Shown piece by piece: positions 54,969 through 64,000 of a stretch of 64,000 nucleotides of DNA. Within the stretch, counting starts at the first letter, position 1; every line of letters starts with the position of its first letter. The position numbers and the translations under genes are program-made. This stretch comes from Neonectria sp. B-13 (taxonomy: Eukaryota; Ascomycota; Sordariomycetes; Hypocreales; Nectriaceae). Under the pieces are notes generated by a model that saw only the letters and a list, made by a program, of their open reading frames with translations, had not been told where the DNA came from and searched no databases. The stretch is taken from assembly GCA_002682825.1 (NCBI GenBank), contig NOKP01000003.1, positions 1,364,001-1,428,000 of the forward strand, written 5' to 3'.

Positions 54969-57900
54969 TGCGGGAGTATATATGAGTACTAAGGACACTG
55001 GAATACTAAAAAGATCTGAAAAGCGACGACCTATGAGCAGCGTCTTTTTATATTAATTACCTAGCGAACTAGCCACCGCCAAACTCAGCCCCTCTCACGG
55101 CGATCCCTCCGTCTGACGACCAAACTTCGGGGAAACCTCAATTAGGGCTTATGTCGATCTATTTCTCCGCCGTGGCCAAGTCGTATTTCCAACCCCGCAA
55201 CTTCACTTTGACCGTCCTGGCATGATCGTCCGGGGTGCGGGGGAGCAAGAACCTGGCGATGTGGAGACGCCACGAGGAGAGAACCACCCCGGCTGCGACA
55301 TGTTTAGGTCTCGATTGGGAATATTCCCGTCGGGCTGGGTCGCGAAAGCGCCGACATGCTCCCGATACTAGTGGTCTTGTGATCGAACTTCGGCACCCGG
55401 CAACGCGGACGGCAGCTCTCGGGACTCAGAAGTGTCTTGCGATCGTCATGCCACCGGTGGGCCGGTCGAGTAGATGGCTTGTGTTCAGACTCAGGCAGTT
55501 GGCGTTGATTACCAGTTGTCCTCGTGTCCACCCGTGGATTTCGGGACAAAGAAACCTGATCACTTTAAAGCGCGATGCGAAGTACTATGTACGAGAGCAA
55601 GGTTGCGACAAAGCTTACTTACGGGTCATTACACTTCAAACCTCTTTCAATCTTGTTTGTCTTCTTACTTGCGATTTTGTTTCAATTAGTTGATCAAGCA
55701 CGAGAGCTTCTTAGACAGCATTGATCTCCCTGCGCTGTCTGAAAATGGCCCCGTGGCAAGCGGTAATAACGTGTCACTATCCTTTTTCAGATCCAAGTTC
55801 TGAACGTAATCCTATCGCAACGACTAGAAACCTAAAGCATTTCCAGTTCGCTCCGTTCACGTTGTCGACCCTGCGGTGAATGGTTCACTTTGCTGTATAT
55901 ACAAGAACATTGCAGTTCTTCTTTCTTTCTTTGACTTGAACACTATTGATTGTAAGGCTTGGCTAAAATGTGACGACTGCATCTTCCGCAGTATACAGGA
56001 AAACTCCCGGGTTCAAAGGTATCTGGGGCTGTGGTGTTCATTAAGTCTGCAATTACTGCGAAGGTAGATACCCCTAATTGCAGTCGAACATGTTTGCGCA
56101 TCACTAATGTGCCCCTTAGTATATATACGCGTTCATTTAGCACATTACACAAGAGCCTTAAGCTCCCTAGCTACCAACACACTTGGTTACACAAACTACC
56201 TTTTGCACATTACCAAACCGTGGCCTACATTGCTCAGTACGACGTCCTGGTCCACTACATCATTCAGCTCACGCCTGGTGTAAGCGCTCACCTAATATGT
56301 CACGTGCCGGTCACGGCATCAGACATCTAACAAGCAAGCAACCGGCGCCACAACAGCTATGCCAACGCATTCATGAAAAAGGATAGAAAGGAAGTGAACG
56401 ATATCACTGTGTACATAAGGGATCATTCCCCTAGTAGCTAGCTTAGTCCATCACCTCGTTTCTCGACCTTTTTCCATCTTTGGTCTGTCTGTCTCACGAA
56501 CCAAAGACCTCCTGTTCAACCACGCCTCGGACCTACCATACACCCCATAGGTTAGACCCGACCGTCATTGGTTGGATCGCGGCTGTGGTGATCCTATATA
56601 TCTATGGATCACGGCGTTGAAGCGTGATCCCGTCGCTTGAGCGCGATGAGAAACATGATCCTGTCGTGATTGGTGTGTAATTATGAGGCTGGGTGTGACG
56701 TGTACACATCATGTGGCCGTGTGTGACATCGGTCAGAACACGCAGTTGGTTGGCCAGGCCGTTCCGAGACGGCGCTTTAAAACACGGAGGTGGCAACCTG
56801 GGCCATGACATCTCCAGTCCATTTGTACTCACAAACACGAAGGGCGCGTTCATGCACCCCTCCAGCACTTGGTGTAATTTATTAGCCACGCTACGATGTG
56901 TCGTGATTTCAAAGGTCCTGAGCTTGCATGTATAGTAGTATCAAAAGATGACAAGGCGAAGAATGACCATACCTACGTTATATATGCTTGGGAAAAAGAA
57001 GATGGTGACTTCTTAATATTGTTGTCCTACTTTGGGTCATCTTAATTCACCTGAAGCCAGTACCGACAGCTAATTAATTATCCTTTTTAAATTCCAAGTG
57101 TCGGTTCTAAGGTGAAAGGTGTCCCGGCTACGGGTGAGATACGCAGATAATATTCAGTTCGCAGCCCAGTGGCCACTAGACGAGATTTTGACCAAAGTTT
57201 GGTAATTAATCTGAGCACATATTTGTAACTAAATTGGAAGTCGGTACGGTATAGAGCTCCTATCTTGAATAATAGCTGCACTGCAGTCTGCACCAAATAT
57301 GCTCTCGTGCCTTTGATCCTTTGCCCATTTGCGCCTTTGACCTTGTGACCAGTCTTGCTTTTGCGTCCTCGAACCAGAGTGCCCCGCTGAGGCATTTTTT
57401 GGCCGAGAGTGCTTGAACTTGGAGATGACATGTGAATGTGTCAGTAAGAGCAGTATCTTGACGTTCACTTTTGGCAGGGAGCATCCAAGGGGCGCTTGGC
57501 CCTGCTGTTCCTGACTGGGCGTGTCTTGATCATTTTCAACCGGCTTTTAAGGACACCCCGCGTTTTTAGAGCGGGCGTGTTCGCGGGTATCTACCTAAGG
57601 AACGTCCCGGTGGTATCTGGAGCTCGTAAGCGTTTCCGGGCGTGTCTGGGCGTATTGAGGCGTCCCTTGGCGTCCTGCGTTTTGGGAGGAGGCGCGTTCG
57701 CGGGTTTATAAGACACGTCGAAGTAAATGGTATCTGGCGTATCTGAGCGCGTTTGGACGTGTGTAGGCGTCCCGCGTATTAGGAGGAGGCGCGTTCGTGG
57801 GTGACCTGCCGGGAAAGTTGGAATATCGCGGCGAATGTGGCGATTCACACCGTCCCAGTACCTCCTTGTTTTGATATAAAAACGAGCAACATAACTTTCT

Positions 57901-58366
57901 TATGCTAGGCTTGCGCGATGAAATTCGCAATCAGTATACAAATATTCTTCATATTTTCCAGGTTTTCTTTCTATATTTTATATCCAAATCAAGGAGCTCT
58001 GAGTGCCTACTTTCTCCGCACATACCAGATACTTAGAACTACTAGGGCCTGTAACCTGTATGAACGATAGTAAGTATGTGTGCGAATACTATCACTTATG
58101 CGTGCGGGTATTGAGCGTGCTCAGTCGAAATATACGGCATTGACGGGCATAACCCAACGTAATTACTTTCATTAAATACTGTCAGACTTCCTCATCAAAA
58201 TCTTATACCTAACTGCTTCTCTCGCCAGCAGCAAGAGCCTAAAACCTCTCACCCAAAACCTCTTTACCCTTTATTGCCGTTCTTCTCAGTCGTGAGAGGT
58301 ACGACGTATCTGCGGCTGTGAGGCCAAAGGCCAGGGACCAATCATCATCGTTGAATCGACCCCAGG
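54969..58366. other. Gene-poor region with repeats
   Basis: About 3.4 kb without a supported gene: esterase promoter on the left, AT-rich and mixed sequence in the middle, then degenerate GC-rich tandem repeats at about 57557-57805. A 7 bp inverted repeat (GTGATCC ... GGATCAC, 56588-56612) lies in an odd GATCC-rich patch. All short frames lack coding character. Confidence 0.5.
57557..57805. repeat. Degenerate GC-rich tandem repeat, about 97-117 bp units
   Basis: TGGTATCTGG recurs at 57611 and 57728 (117 bp apart). The unit-end motif TTCGCGGGT/TTCGTGGGT recurs at 57580, 57697 and 57794. Units are rich in GGCGT words and diverged from one another. Not coding in any long common frame. Confidence 0.6.
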
Positions 58367-58743
58367 ATGGCGTCCTCCGCCCAGGTCACTCCGGGACCCA
58401 CTTCAGCCCCGGCTCGGAGACCACCTCGGTGGGTTTTTTCTTTGTCCTCTGTTATTTTGTGACATCTCGGCCTTCCATCGCTTGTTTTTGTGTTATGTTT
58501 CAGACCACTATATCGACGAAGGCTAATTATTGACAAAGCCGCACCCAACCAAATGCCGCTCCCGCATTGCCACCGAGTCACATTGATGCCGGTTTGAACC
58601 GCTACGTCCACCGTCGCGACGACCCGGTCAACGTTCGATTGGCGATCCCACAGGCTACAACTCCCGCCAGCTATGAATACCGTCAGTGTGATATCCAGCA
58701 GGCCATTAACAGGGTCAACGCTCTCTTTCGGAGCTACGAATAG
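58367..58743 (+). CDS. Small two-exon hypothetical protein
   Basis: Exons 58367-58428 and 58539-58743 with a 110 bp intron (GTGGGT donor, GCTAAT branch-like, CAAAG acceptor) give 88 residues. The first exon is Pro/Ala/Ser/Arg-rich. The second has an ordered-looking stretch (HIDAGLNRYVHRRDD; CDIQQAINRVNALFRSYE) ending at TAG. Neither exon alone is long, so it is easily missed by ORF scanning. A 181-codon frame on the other strand overlaps but lacks family features. No family recognised and no signal peptide. It is the only plausible gene in ~6 kb. Confidence 0.45.
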
Positions 58744-61173
58744 CTCCCCACCGTCGACCTGTAACATCTCCTCTGACGCCTCGACCCTTGCTCCGACTGG
58801 TGCGGGGTCTTCAGTTTGATGCACAGTGATCGGGGGCTCGACGAAGATCTCATACAGGTAACTGCACAGGAGATATGATCTACCTTGCATGTTGGCTTTG
58901 ACATAGCGACTTCAATTCGAGTCTACTTATTGCAAAAAAATATCCAATACGCTGCGATCGTAGTTGCTTCTGTCCAATTGACCTCCTCGGCCAGCATACC
59001 CCCTCACTACCTCGTAGAAGAAAACTCAGCGTTCAATCATTTGAAGCGTGCAAGTCGCTCAAATGGCAACAACTACTACCTAGTCCATGATACTACCCTG
59101 TCCTATTAGTTTGCTTGCCGTATGAATTGATTATACGAACTGCACAATAATTAAGACTTGGTAGGACAAGAACATCGGTAAGAGGCTTTACCAGAGAACT
59201 GGCCCAAAGCCCGAGGCACGAGATCCGCAGTGCGGGGAAACTAACGCCGAGCTTACATTCCATCGACAATGCCTATTAACTTAGACCCCCGAAAACGTCG
59301 CCGTATGTGGCGTAGGGGTCCCCCCGAGACCTCAAATCAGGGACCATTCGACCCGATCACATGTCTTCCTTTAACGTCCCCGAGTCGCCGTCTGCTGAGT
59401 TTTCACCGTCTGGAAAGTGCAGCACCTGGATCGGTCGGCGACTCGGTATCATTGCTGTCCATTCCCTTGACTTTCAATGAGCTAGGACATCGGTGTGGTC
59501 AATGCCAGTGAGGGATGGCGGTGCATGGCTTCAAGGGCGAACATGAACATGCCTCGGTTAGGATGTTACACACTCTAAGCTCAGCAACGCCATGGACGAG
59601 ATAAGTCTCTACAATGAGGGTTTGGCTTAGTTCCGTGCTTTCCTGCTCCCACGAACTTTTAGGCCTCATGGTTAACTTCAGGTGAAATCACGGCCTGCCA
59701 CGGACTTTTCCTTCCTCTAGACAGGGACAAGGTAATGAGGAGGGTCGAATGAGCCTCAAGTGCAAGACCACGGACCTCAAGATGTAACGTGATGATTATG
59801 CGTTCCTGAGCTAAAAAGGGCCCGTGTGCGTTGAGCAAAACTAAGAGACTAGGGCCAGGATCCTTTGAAGGGTGGCGCTCGAAAGGCTCGCCTGTACGTA
59901 AACATGTTCCAAGACACCATTCTTATTTCGTGCATAAGGTGGTATTCTCGCAGGTCGCCGACTGTTTCAGCTGCGTCCGAATCCAAGCCTTCCGCCTTTA
60001 GGAAACTGTCAGGCGTCCTAGCGCGAACACCGAGCGAAGCTATCTTTGCGCGTTAGCTGTATTCTCGCAAGCGTCGAAATCCTGCCCGGAAGTCCACCAA
60101 CCACAACAGTCTTTGGATTCCCGATGCCATCGCTTCGGAAGAAACTACGGATTCTTCGGGAGGTCTTGGCCGACGCAAAGGCCGTTGGCGGTCGGACTCG
60201 CCTAGCGATGCAATGACTCGGGCGGAAACCTAAAGACGTACCACCAACAAGGATTTCAGTGTCGATCGCAACGTTGCCACAGGGGAACAAGTGAGGAATA
60301 GGATTGAAGATTGTTCCTTTTTGCGTTTTGGTGATGGCTGTGCATCGTGGTTCGCAGCACGCACTTACATGCCTTGATAGCCTTTAATCCCAATGGAAAA
60401 CGCGATATAGACGCCCCGGTTTGGTGGTAACGATCGATGAGATCTTGACGACTCCACCACCATGGGAGAGCGCCCTGGTCTGCGTGGTTGGTGCGAACCC
60501 CCATGCGGTGCCATAAATTGCCAAGCGATGACACGATCTTGAACTACGACAGGGAAGACCCTGAAGTCTACACGGCCACGCCGCCGAGTCCAAGCAGTCG
60601 CTGAGTTGGATTGCCAGAACTTCAAGTCTTGCCTACGAGTCATTATACGACGTAGTGTGTAGTTAAAGCATGCAACCCCGTAGTTTGTGTCCGAACTCAA
60701 GCGCAATTGATCCTACTGAGTTGCTGCCACCGCAAGTCGTAGCTTGCTGTGCTCAGATTGTTTCCTCATACCATGACCAGGCAATCCCTGGATTTCTGGA
60801 TGAATGGAATTCCGGTGTTCCTTGACGCACTCGGCGTTACCTGACCCGATCTCCACCACGCGCACGGCCAGCTGCTCGGCCGATTGATCTATACAACCTG
60901 ACCCCTGGGCGCAGCTTGAAACGCTAGCCTGGTCGGGTTGTCGAGCCGAAAGGATCCTCCCCGGTTCGCCTTGGCATATGCAAGTTTTGTGAGGGGTGTT
61001 TACCATTAAAGAAGGCCGCCGCCACGCAGTTGGTGTGGGTGGGAAGCCGGCCAAATTCTGTTGTTGATCAGCGCTCGCCAGGCACGCCATGCAGGAGTCT
61101 TCGTTGACTCCGTGATATGTGATTGAAGATCCCCTCGCTTTAGTATCTTTAATTGCCCATTGAGTCTACCACC
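58744..61173. other. Gene-poor region upstream of the receptor gene
   Basis: About 2.4 kb. A protein-like but interrupted stretch occurs on the plus strand at about 60020-60215 (VEILPGSPPTTTVFGFP; RKKLRILREVLADAKA) with stops on both sides and no start, perhaps a decayed gene. Otherwise nothing recognised. The receptor promoter lies at the right end. Confidence 0.45.
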
Positions 61174-62665
61174 ATGGCTTGGGGGGACTTGAAGCTGGAG
61201 AGCCAGACTCTCAGCCCGTTGCCGCCAAACCTCCGAAGCGGACTGACGGCCATTACCATCCTCGCCTTCATCTCTTTCTTCTCGTCGAGCATACTCTTCT
61301 TTTACCTCACCTTCAAACTGGTAACATGGCACCTTTTTATCAAGAATCGGCGGGCGAGCCAGGTGCAACAAACCGGTGGATTCCAGAAGGCCATCGACTT
61401 TTCACTCGGTATCGACGGCATCTTTTCCGACAACCAGGCCACCGACCAGCAACCTCCGGCCGGTGATGCGAAGCTACAGGCTGCTCCAAAGCACCCGAAC
61501 CAGTTCCTCGTCCTGATTGTGAATCTCCTTCTGGCCGACATGCACCAAGGAGTGGCCTTCTTCCTCAACGCGGAGTGGCTGCGCAAAGATGCGGTCGTCG
61601 TGGGCACGCCGACGTGCTTCACGCAAGGGCTGTTTGTCTCTCTGGGAGACTTGTCGTCAAGCATGTTCATCACGTCAATTGCGGTACACACGTACATGTC
61701 GGTCGTGAAGCGACGCCGGGTAAAGCAGAATGTTCTGTACATTGCCATCGCCTTCATCTGGGCCTTCGTGTATGCGATATCCTTCATCCCAATCGCTGCC
61801 ACTCGTGGGGGTGCTGCACATGGAGGGTTCTTTGTTCGTGCAGGCAGTTGGGTTAGTTCTCTCTCTTCTTCAACCTTTACAACACACTGACATGGTAATA
61901 TAGTGCTGGATGAACAGGGAGTATGAGAACCTGCGACTTCTTACTCACTATCTCTTCATCTTCATCGCCCTGGGGGTTACCTCGCTGCTATACATCGGCA
62001 TCTTCCTCTCGATCCGTCGACAGAATCGGCCCGATAGCACCGCAAAGCCCAGCGAAGGGGAAGATACCACCCAACTTCAACTGAGCCACAACCCGGCTTT
62101 CCTTATTTACCCCGTCATTTACGTCCTCTGCACCCTGCCGCTTGCACTTGGTCGTATCGCAACAATGGCCGGGGCCAACGTCCCGCTGGGTTACTTCTGC
62201 TTCGCCGGTGCAATGATTGCCTCAAACGGCTCTTTCGACTGTCTCCTTTTCGGCACGACTCGTAACGTCATTATATTCTCGTCCAGATATGACCTCGATG
62301 CCACGGACCTTGGTCTGAACACGTTTGCCTTTATGAAGACGCCAACGAACCGCCGTTACGGCAACGTCATCTCAATCCAGGGAGGCAAGCAAGGAAGCCA
62401 GGGCAGCGATTCAACTGGCGGATGGTGGTTTTGGACGAGTCGAGGAGGAGGATCCGATCCAAGAGGTCGCAAGGGTATGACCAGGACGATCAGCCAAGAA
62501 TCTTTGAGGGGGCCGGCGATACACATGGACACAGTCACTTCGGTTGTGGTGGAGGTCGACGATACAAAGGACCGCGATCCCAGATACCCAGATCCGTCGT
62601 CAAGTTCAAGCCCTTCTGTAAATAGCACAGAGAAGGAATTTCGGAGGGTCATAACCAGAAGTTAA
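61174..62665 (+). CDS. Seven-transmembrane GPCR-like receptor (cAMP/glucose-receptor type)
   Basis: Two exons (61174-61851, 61904-62665) with a 52 bp intron give 479 residues. The start is the ATG in ACCACCATGG; an in-frame ATG 21 bases upstream is possible. Seven hydrophobic segments are visible: SGLTAITILAFISFFSSSIL, QFLVLIVNLLLADMHQGVAFF, GLFVSLGDLSSSMFITSIAV, NVLYIAIAFIWAFVYAISF, LLTHYLFIFIALGVTSLLYI, NPAFLIYPVIYVLCTLPLAL and FCFAGAMIASNGSFDCLLF. A long loop follows helix 1, and a Ser/Gly-rich cytoplasmic C-tail is likely phosphorylated. The pattern (NLLLADMHQG; SSSMFITSIAVHTY; LIYPVIYVLCTLPL) is that of the fungal Dicty-CAR/Git3-like receptor group, which signals through G-alpha and cAMP in nutrient sensing. 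The ligand is unknown. Confidence 0.88.
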
Positions 62666-63809
62666 TATTGATGTACAATAATGATAGATGAATTACAATT
62701 TTATACCGGCTGATAGGGAGGTCTCGTGCTTTCCGACTGTTGAAGTCTCTGGTGTGCTAATGATGAGCCCCTACTTAGTCTCCCTCTGACCGTACGACAG
62801 TTGTTGAATAGTGGCAAAAGAACCTCATTGAAATAGCTTGAAAGGCTGATAAATATTGTCATCAAAGATGACAGTTGCCACCTATTGCCACAGACTTAGC
62901 AAGCAGCTTTCAGTTGATTTCACATCGCACAAATACGGCATATAGACTTGCTCTGGAACCTCAAGCGGCGAGGAGGAGGACAGAAGAACATTAATATCCA
63001 TTTTTTCACTCTGATATCTGACACATAGGCTGAAGCCTAGTAAGAGATTCCGGTTTGGTACGACTTGGTTTACCGAACAGTAGGTAGGCTTAAAAGAGCA
63101 GTTGACGTGCTCAGTAATTGCAACCAATGCGATTATTGACCAATCCTTTCCCCTATGGTATAACGGTTAAGACACGTCCGTTACAACAGCCTTGTTTAAT
63201 AAACTGATGCTCAGCTCTTCAAAAATAGTAAATGAATCACTAAGAAAATGCTTCATTGTCTTTACTGGGTGGTAGGCGGGCTAAGTTAGAGGTCTACTTT
63301 GTGTAGAGTAATCGGGCAGGATTCGACTAAATTGCGAAGTAGATGGCAGCTGGTAAGGCCAGGACCGTGATGAATAACTTACTGTGTTACAATTCAGCAA
63401 GATGCCGAAGGGCATTGAGAAGTCTAAATTTGGCACGGCTACGGGAATCACCATTGTTTGTGTCTGGATTTGCGTCGTAAATATTCTAGGGCAGGGGAGT
63501 AAAGGGAGCAATACACAGGGACAGTCACGCTAGATAAATGCCGATTCTTCCTAAAGATTGAACTACCGTATGCTCATCCACCAAGGTCAGCCTTGCTGTC
63601 ATGAATATATGCAGCAGTCAAGTTCTTGCGAAAGTTTTTATTTGAGGGACGTGGACAAATGAAAATTGACTCTGCGGCCAATGTTCAATTGAGGCTGAAT
63701 GTTCGTTCAAGAAGCTAGTTCGGTGAAACTATCGCCTTTCCCATTACCTGCAACCTCGTGAAGCCCGCCGGGTCACCACTTGAAGCTTGTACATAGCTGC
63801 GCTTCTTCA
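62666..63809. other. Intergenic between receptor and aldehyde dehydrogenase
   Basis: About 1.1 kb between convergent 3' ends. It contains a tRNA-like 5' half at 63149-63190. No coding sequence supported. Confidence 0.55.
63149..63190 (+). other. Possible tRNA 5'-half relic
   Basis: CCCTATGGTATAACGGTTAA followed by GACACGTCC resembles the acceptor strand, D-arm and A box of fungal tRNA-Gln/Glu. No matching anticodon arm, T-arm (GGTTCGA) or 3' acceptor strand follows, so it is not a functional tRNA gene. Confidence 0.25.
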
Positions 63810-64000
63810 CTATTCTATCTGCAACATCATGTTGATGTGGATGGTTTTGGCCTGCAGGTAGCCCTTCAAACCCTCACTGCCTCCTTCGCGCCCGATCCCG
63901 CTCTCCTTCCAACCTCCGAATGACGTCGATTTATTCGGGATAAAGCCGGTGTTGATGCCGATCGTGCCCACTTCAATCTGGCCAGCAACACGTAGTGCTC
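63810..64000 (-). CDS. Aldehyde dehydrogenase, C-terminal end (succinate-semialdehyde-type)
   Basis: A partial gene cut by the right edge. The last 63 codons read through GTIGINTGFIPNKSTSFGGW, then KESGIGREGGSEGLKGYLQAK and a TAG at 63810-63812. VGxxGINTG and FGGxKESGxGREGG are the C-terminal signatures of NAD(P)-dependent aldehyde dehydrogenases, and the GINTG form is typical of succinate-semialdehyde dehydrogenases (GABA shunt). The catalytic Cys and Glu lie outside the window. The codon frame starts at 63998. The gene is convergent with the receptor gene. Confidence 0.85.
   Translation of the reverse strand, partial: ALRVAGQIEVGTIGINTGFIPNKSTSFGGWKESGIGREGGSEGLKGYLQAKTIHINMMLQIE

Noticed and set aside
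55235..55693. 152-codon frame upstream of the esterase
   Set aside because: Biased composition, no start context, no domain.
56588..56612. GTGATCC / GGATCAC inverted repeat as a terminator or operator
   Set aside because: Only a 7 bp arm with an 11 bp loop, no adjacent gene; not meaningful without further evidence.
58345..58890. 181-codon minus-strand frame
   Set aside because: No family features; the opposite strand offers a spliced model with better composition.
1..64000. CRISPR arrays, bacterial operons or ribosomal RNA
   Set aside because: No regularly spaced repeats or rRNA motifs seen; the sequence is eukaryotic with spliceosomal introns.

Overview
The window is nuclear DNA of a filamentous ascomycete (Pezizomycotina; probably Sordariomycetes, though the class is only an impression). 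The evidence is: many short introns (46-131 bp) with GTRNGT donors and CTAAC-type branch sites; a Zn2Cys6 regulator with an AflR-like profile; a SesB-NACHT-ankyrin NLR; and housekeeping genes of fungal type (CTK2, CIC1, PPT1, PTEN, POM33, cytosolic ArgRS). Exon structures below were assembled by hand from splice signals and reading-frame continuity. Every multi-exon model given closes in frame.

Layout. (1) 0-11.3 kb: a C2H2/fungal-TF gene running off the left edge, then five tailoring-type genes: cytochrome P450, metallo-beta-lactamase-fold hydrolase, VAO-type FAD oxidase, class A FAD monooxygenase and an NmrA-like NAD(P) protein. Two divergent promoters link four of them. This looks like a secondary-metabolite or xenobiotic-degradation cluster. 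No polyketide synthase, NRPS or terpene synthase lies in the window. (2) 12.1-16.6 kb: a ten-exon gene for a ~1321-residue protein joining a Cys-rich finger, a P-loop NTPase, a RING-like finger and a patatin phospholipase. It is the most unusual gene here. (3) 16.6-24.8 kb: an AT-rich, RIP-like tract, an SMP-C2 lipid-transfer-like gene flanked by diverged direct repeats, an MFS transporter and an AflR-like regulator. (4) 25-41 kb: a conserved housekeeping block (CIC1, PPT1, ArgRS, CTK2, PTEN, POM33) with a broken sulfotransferase-like gene next to CTK2. (5) 42-51.4 kb: an island of incompatibility/immunity-type genes: a SesB-NACHT-ankyrin NLR, a DUF7580-type helical-bundle protein, and a C2H2 protein divergently transcribed from the latter. 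(6) 52-64 kb: an orphan gene, a secreted carboxylesterase, a gene-poor 6 kb stretch with degenerate GC-rich tandem repeats and one small two-exon gene, a seven-TM receptor, and the C-terminus of an aldehyde dehydrogenase cut by the right edge.

How the parts may work together (inference). The P450, two flavoenzymes, hydrolase and NmrA-like protein could act on one small molecule, with the left-edge C2H2 factor or the 24 kb AflR-like factor as regulator and the MFS protein as exporter. The patatin-NTPase protein and the NLR island share the logic of fungal NLR-like systems: a nucleotide switch coupled to a lipase/hydrolase or membrane-active helical domain. They are candidates for allorecognition or defence. 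None of these functions is demonstrated by sequence alone.
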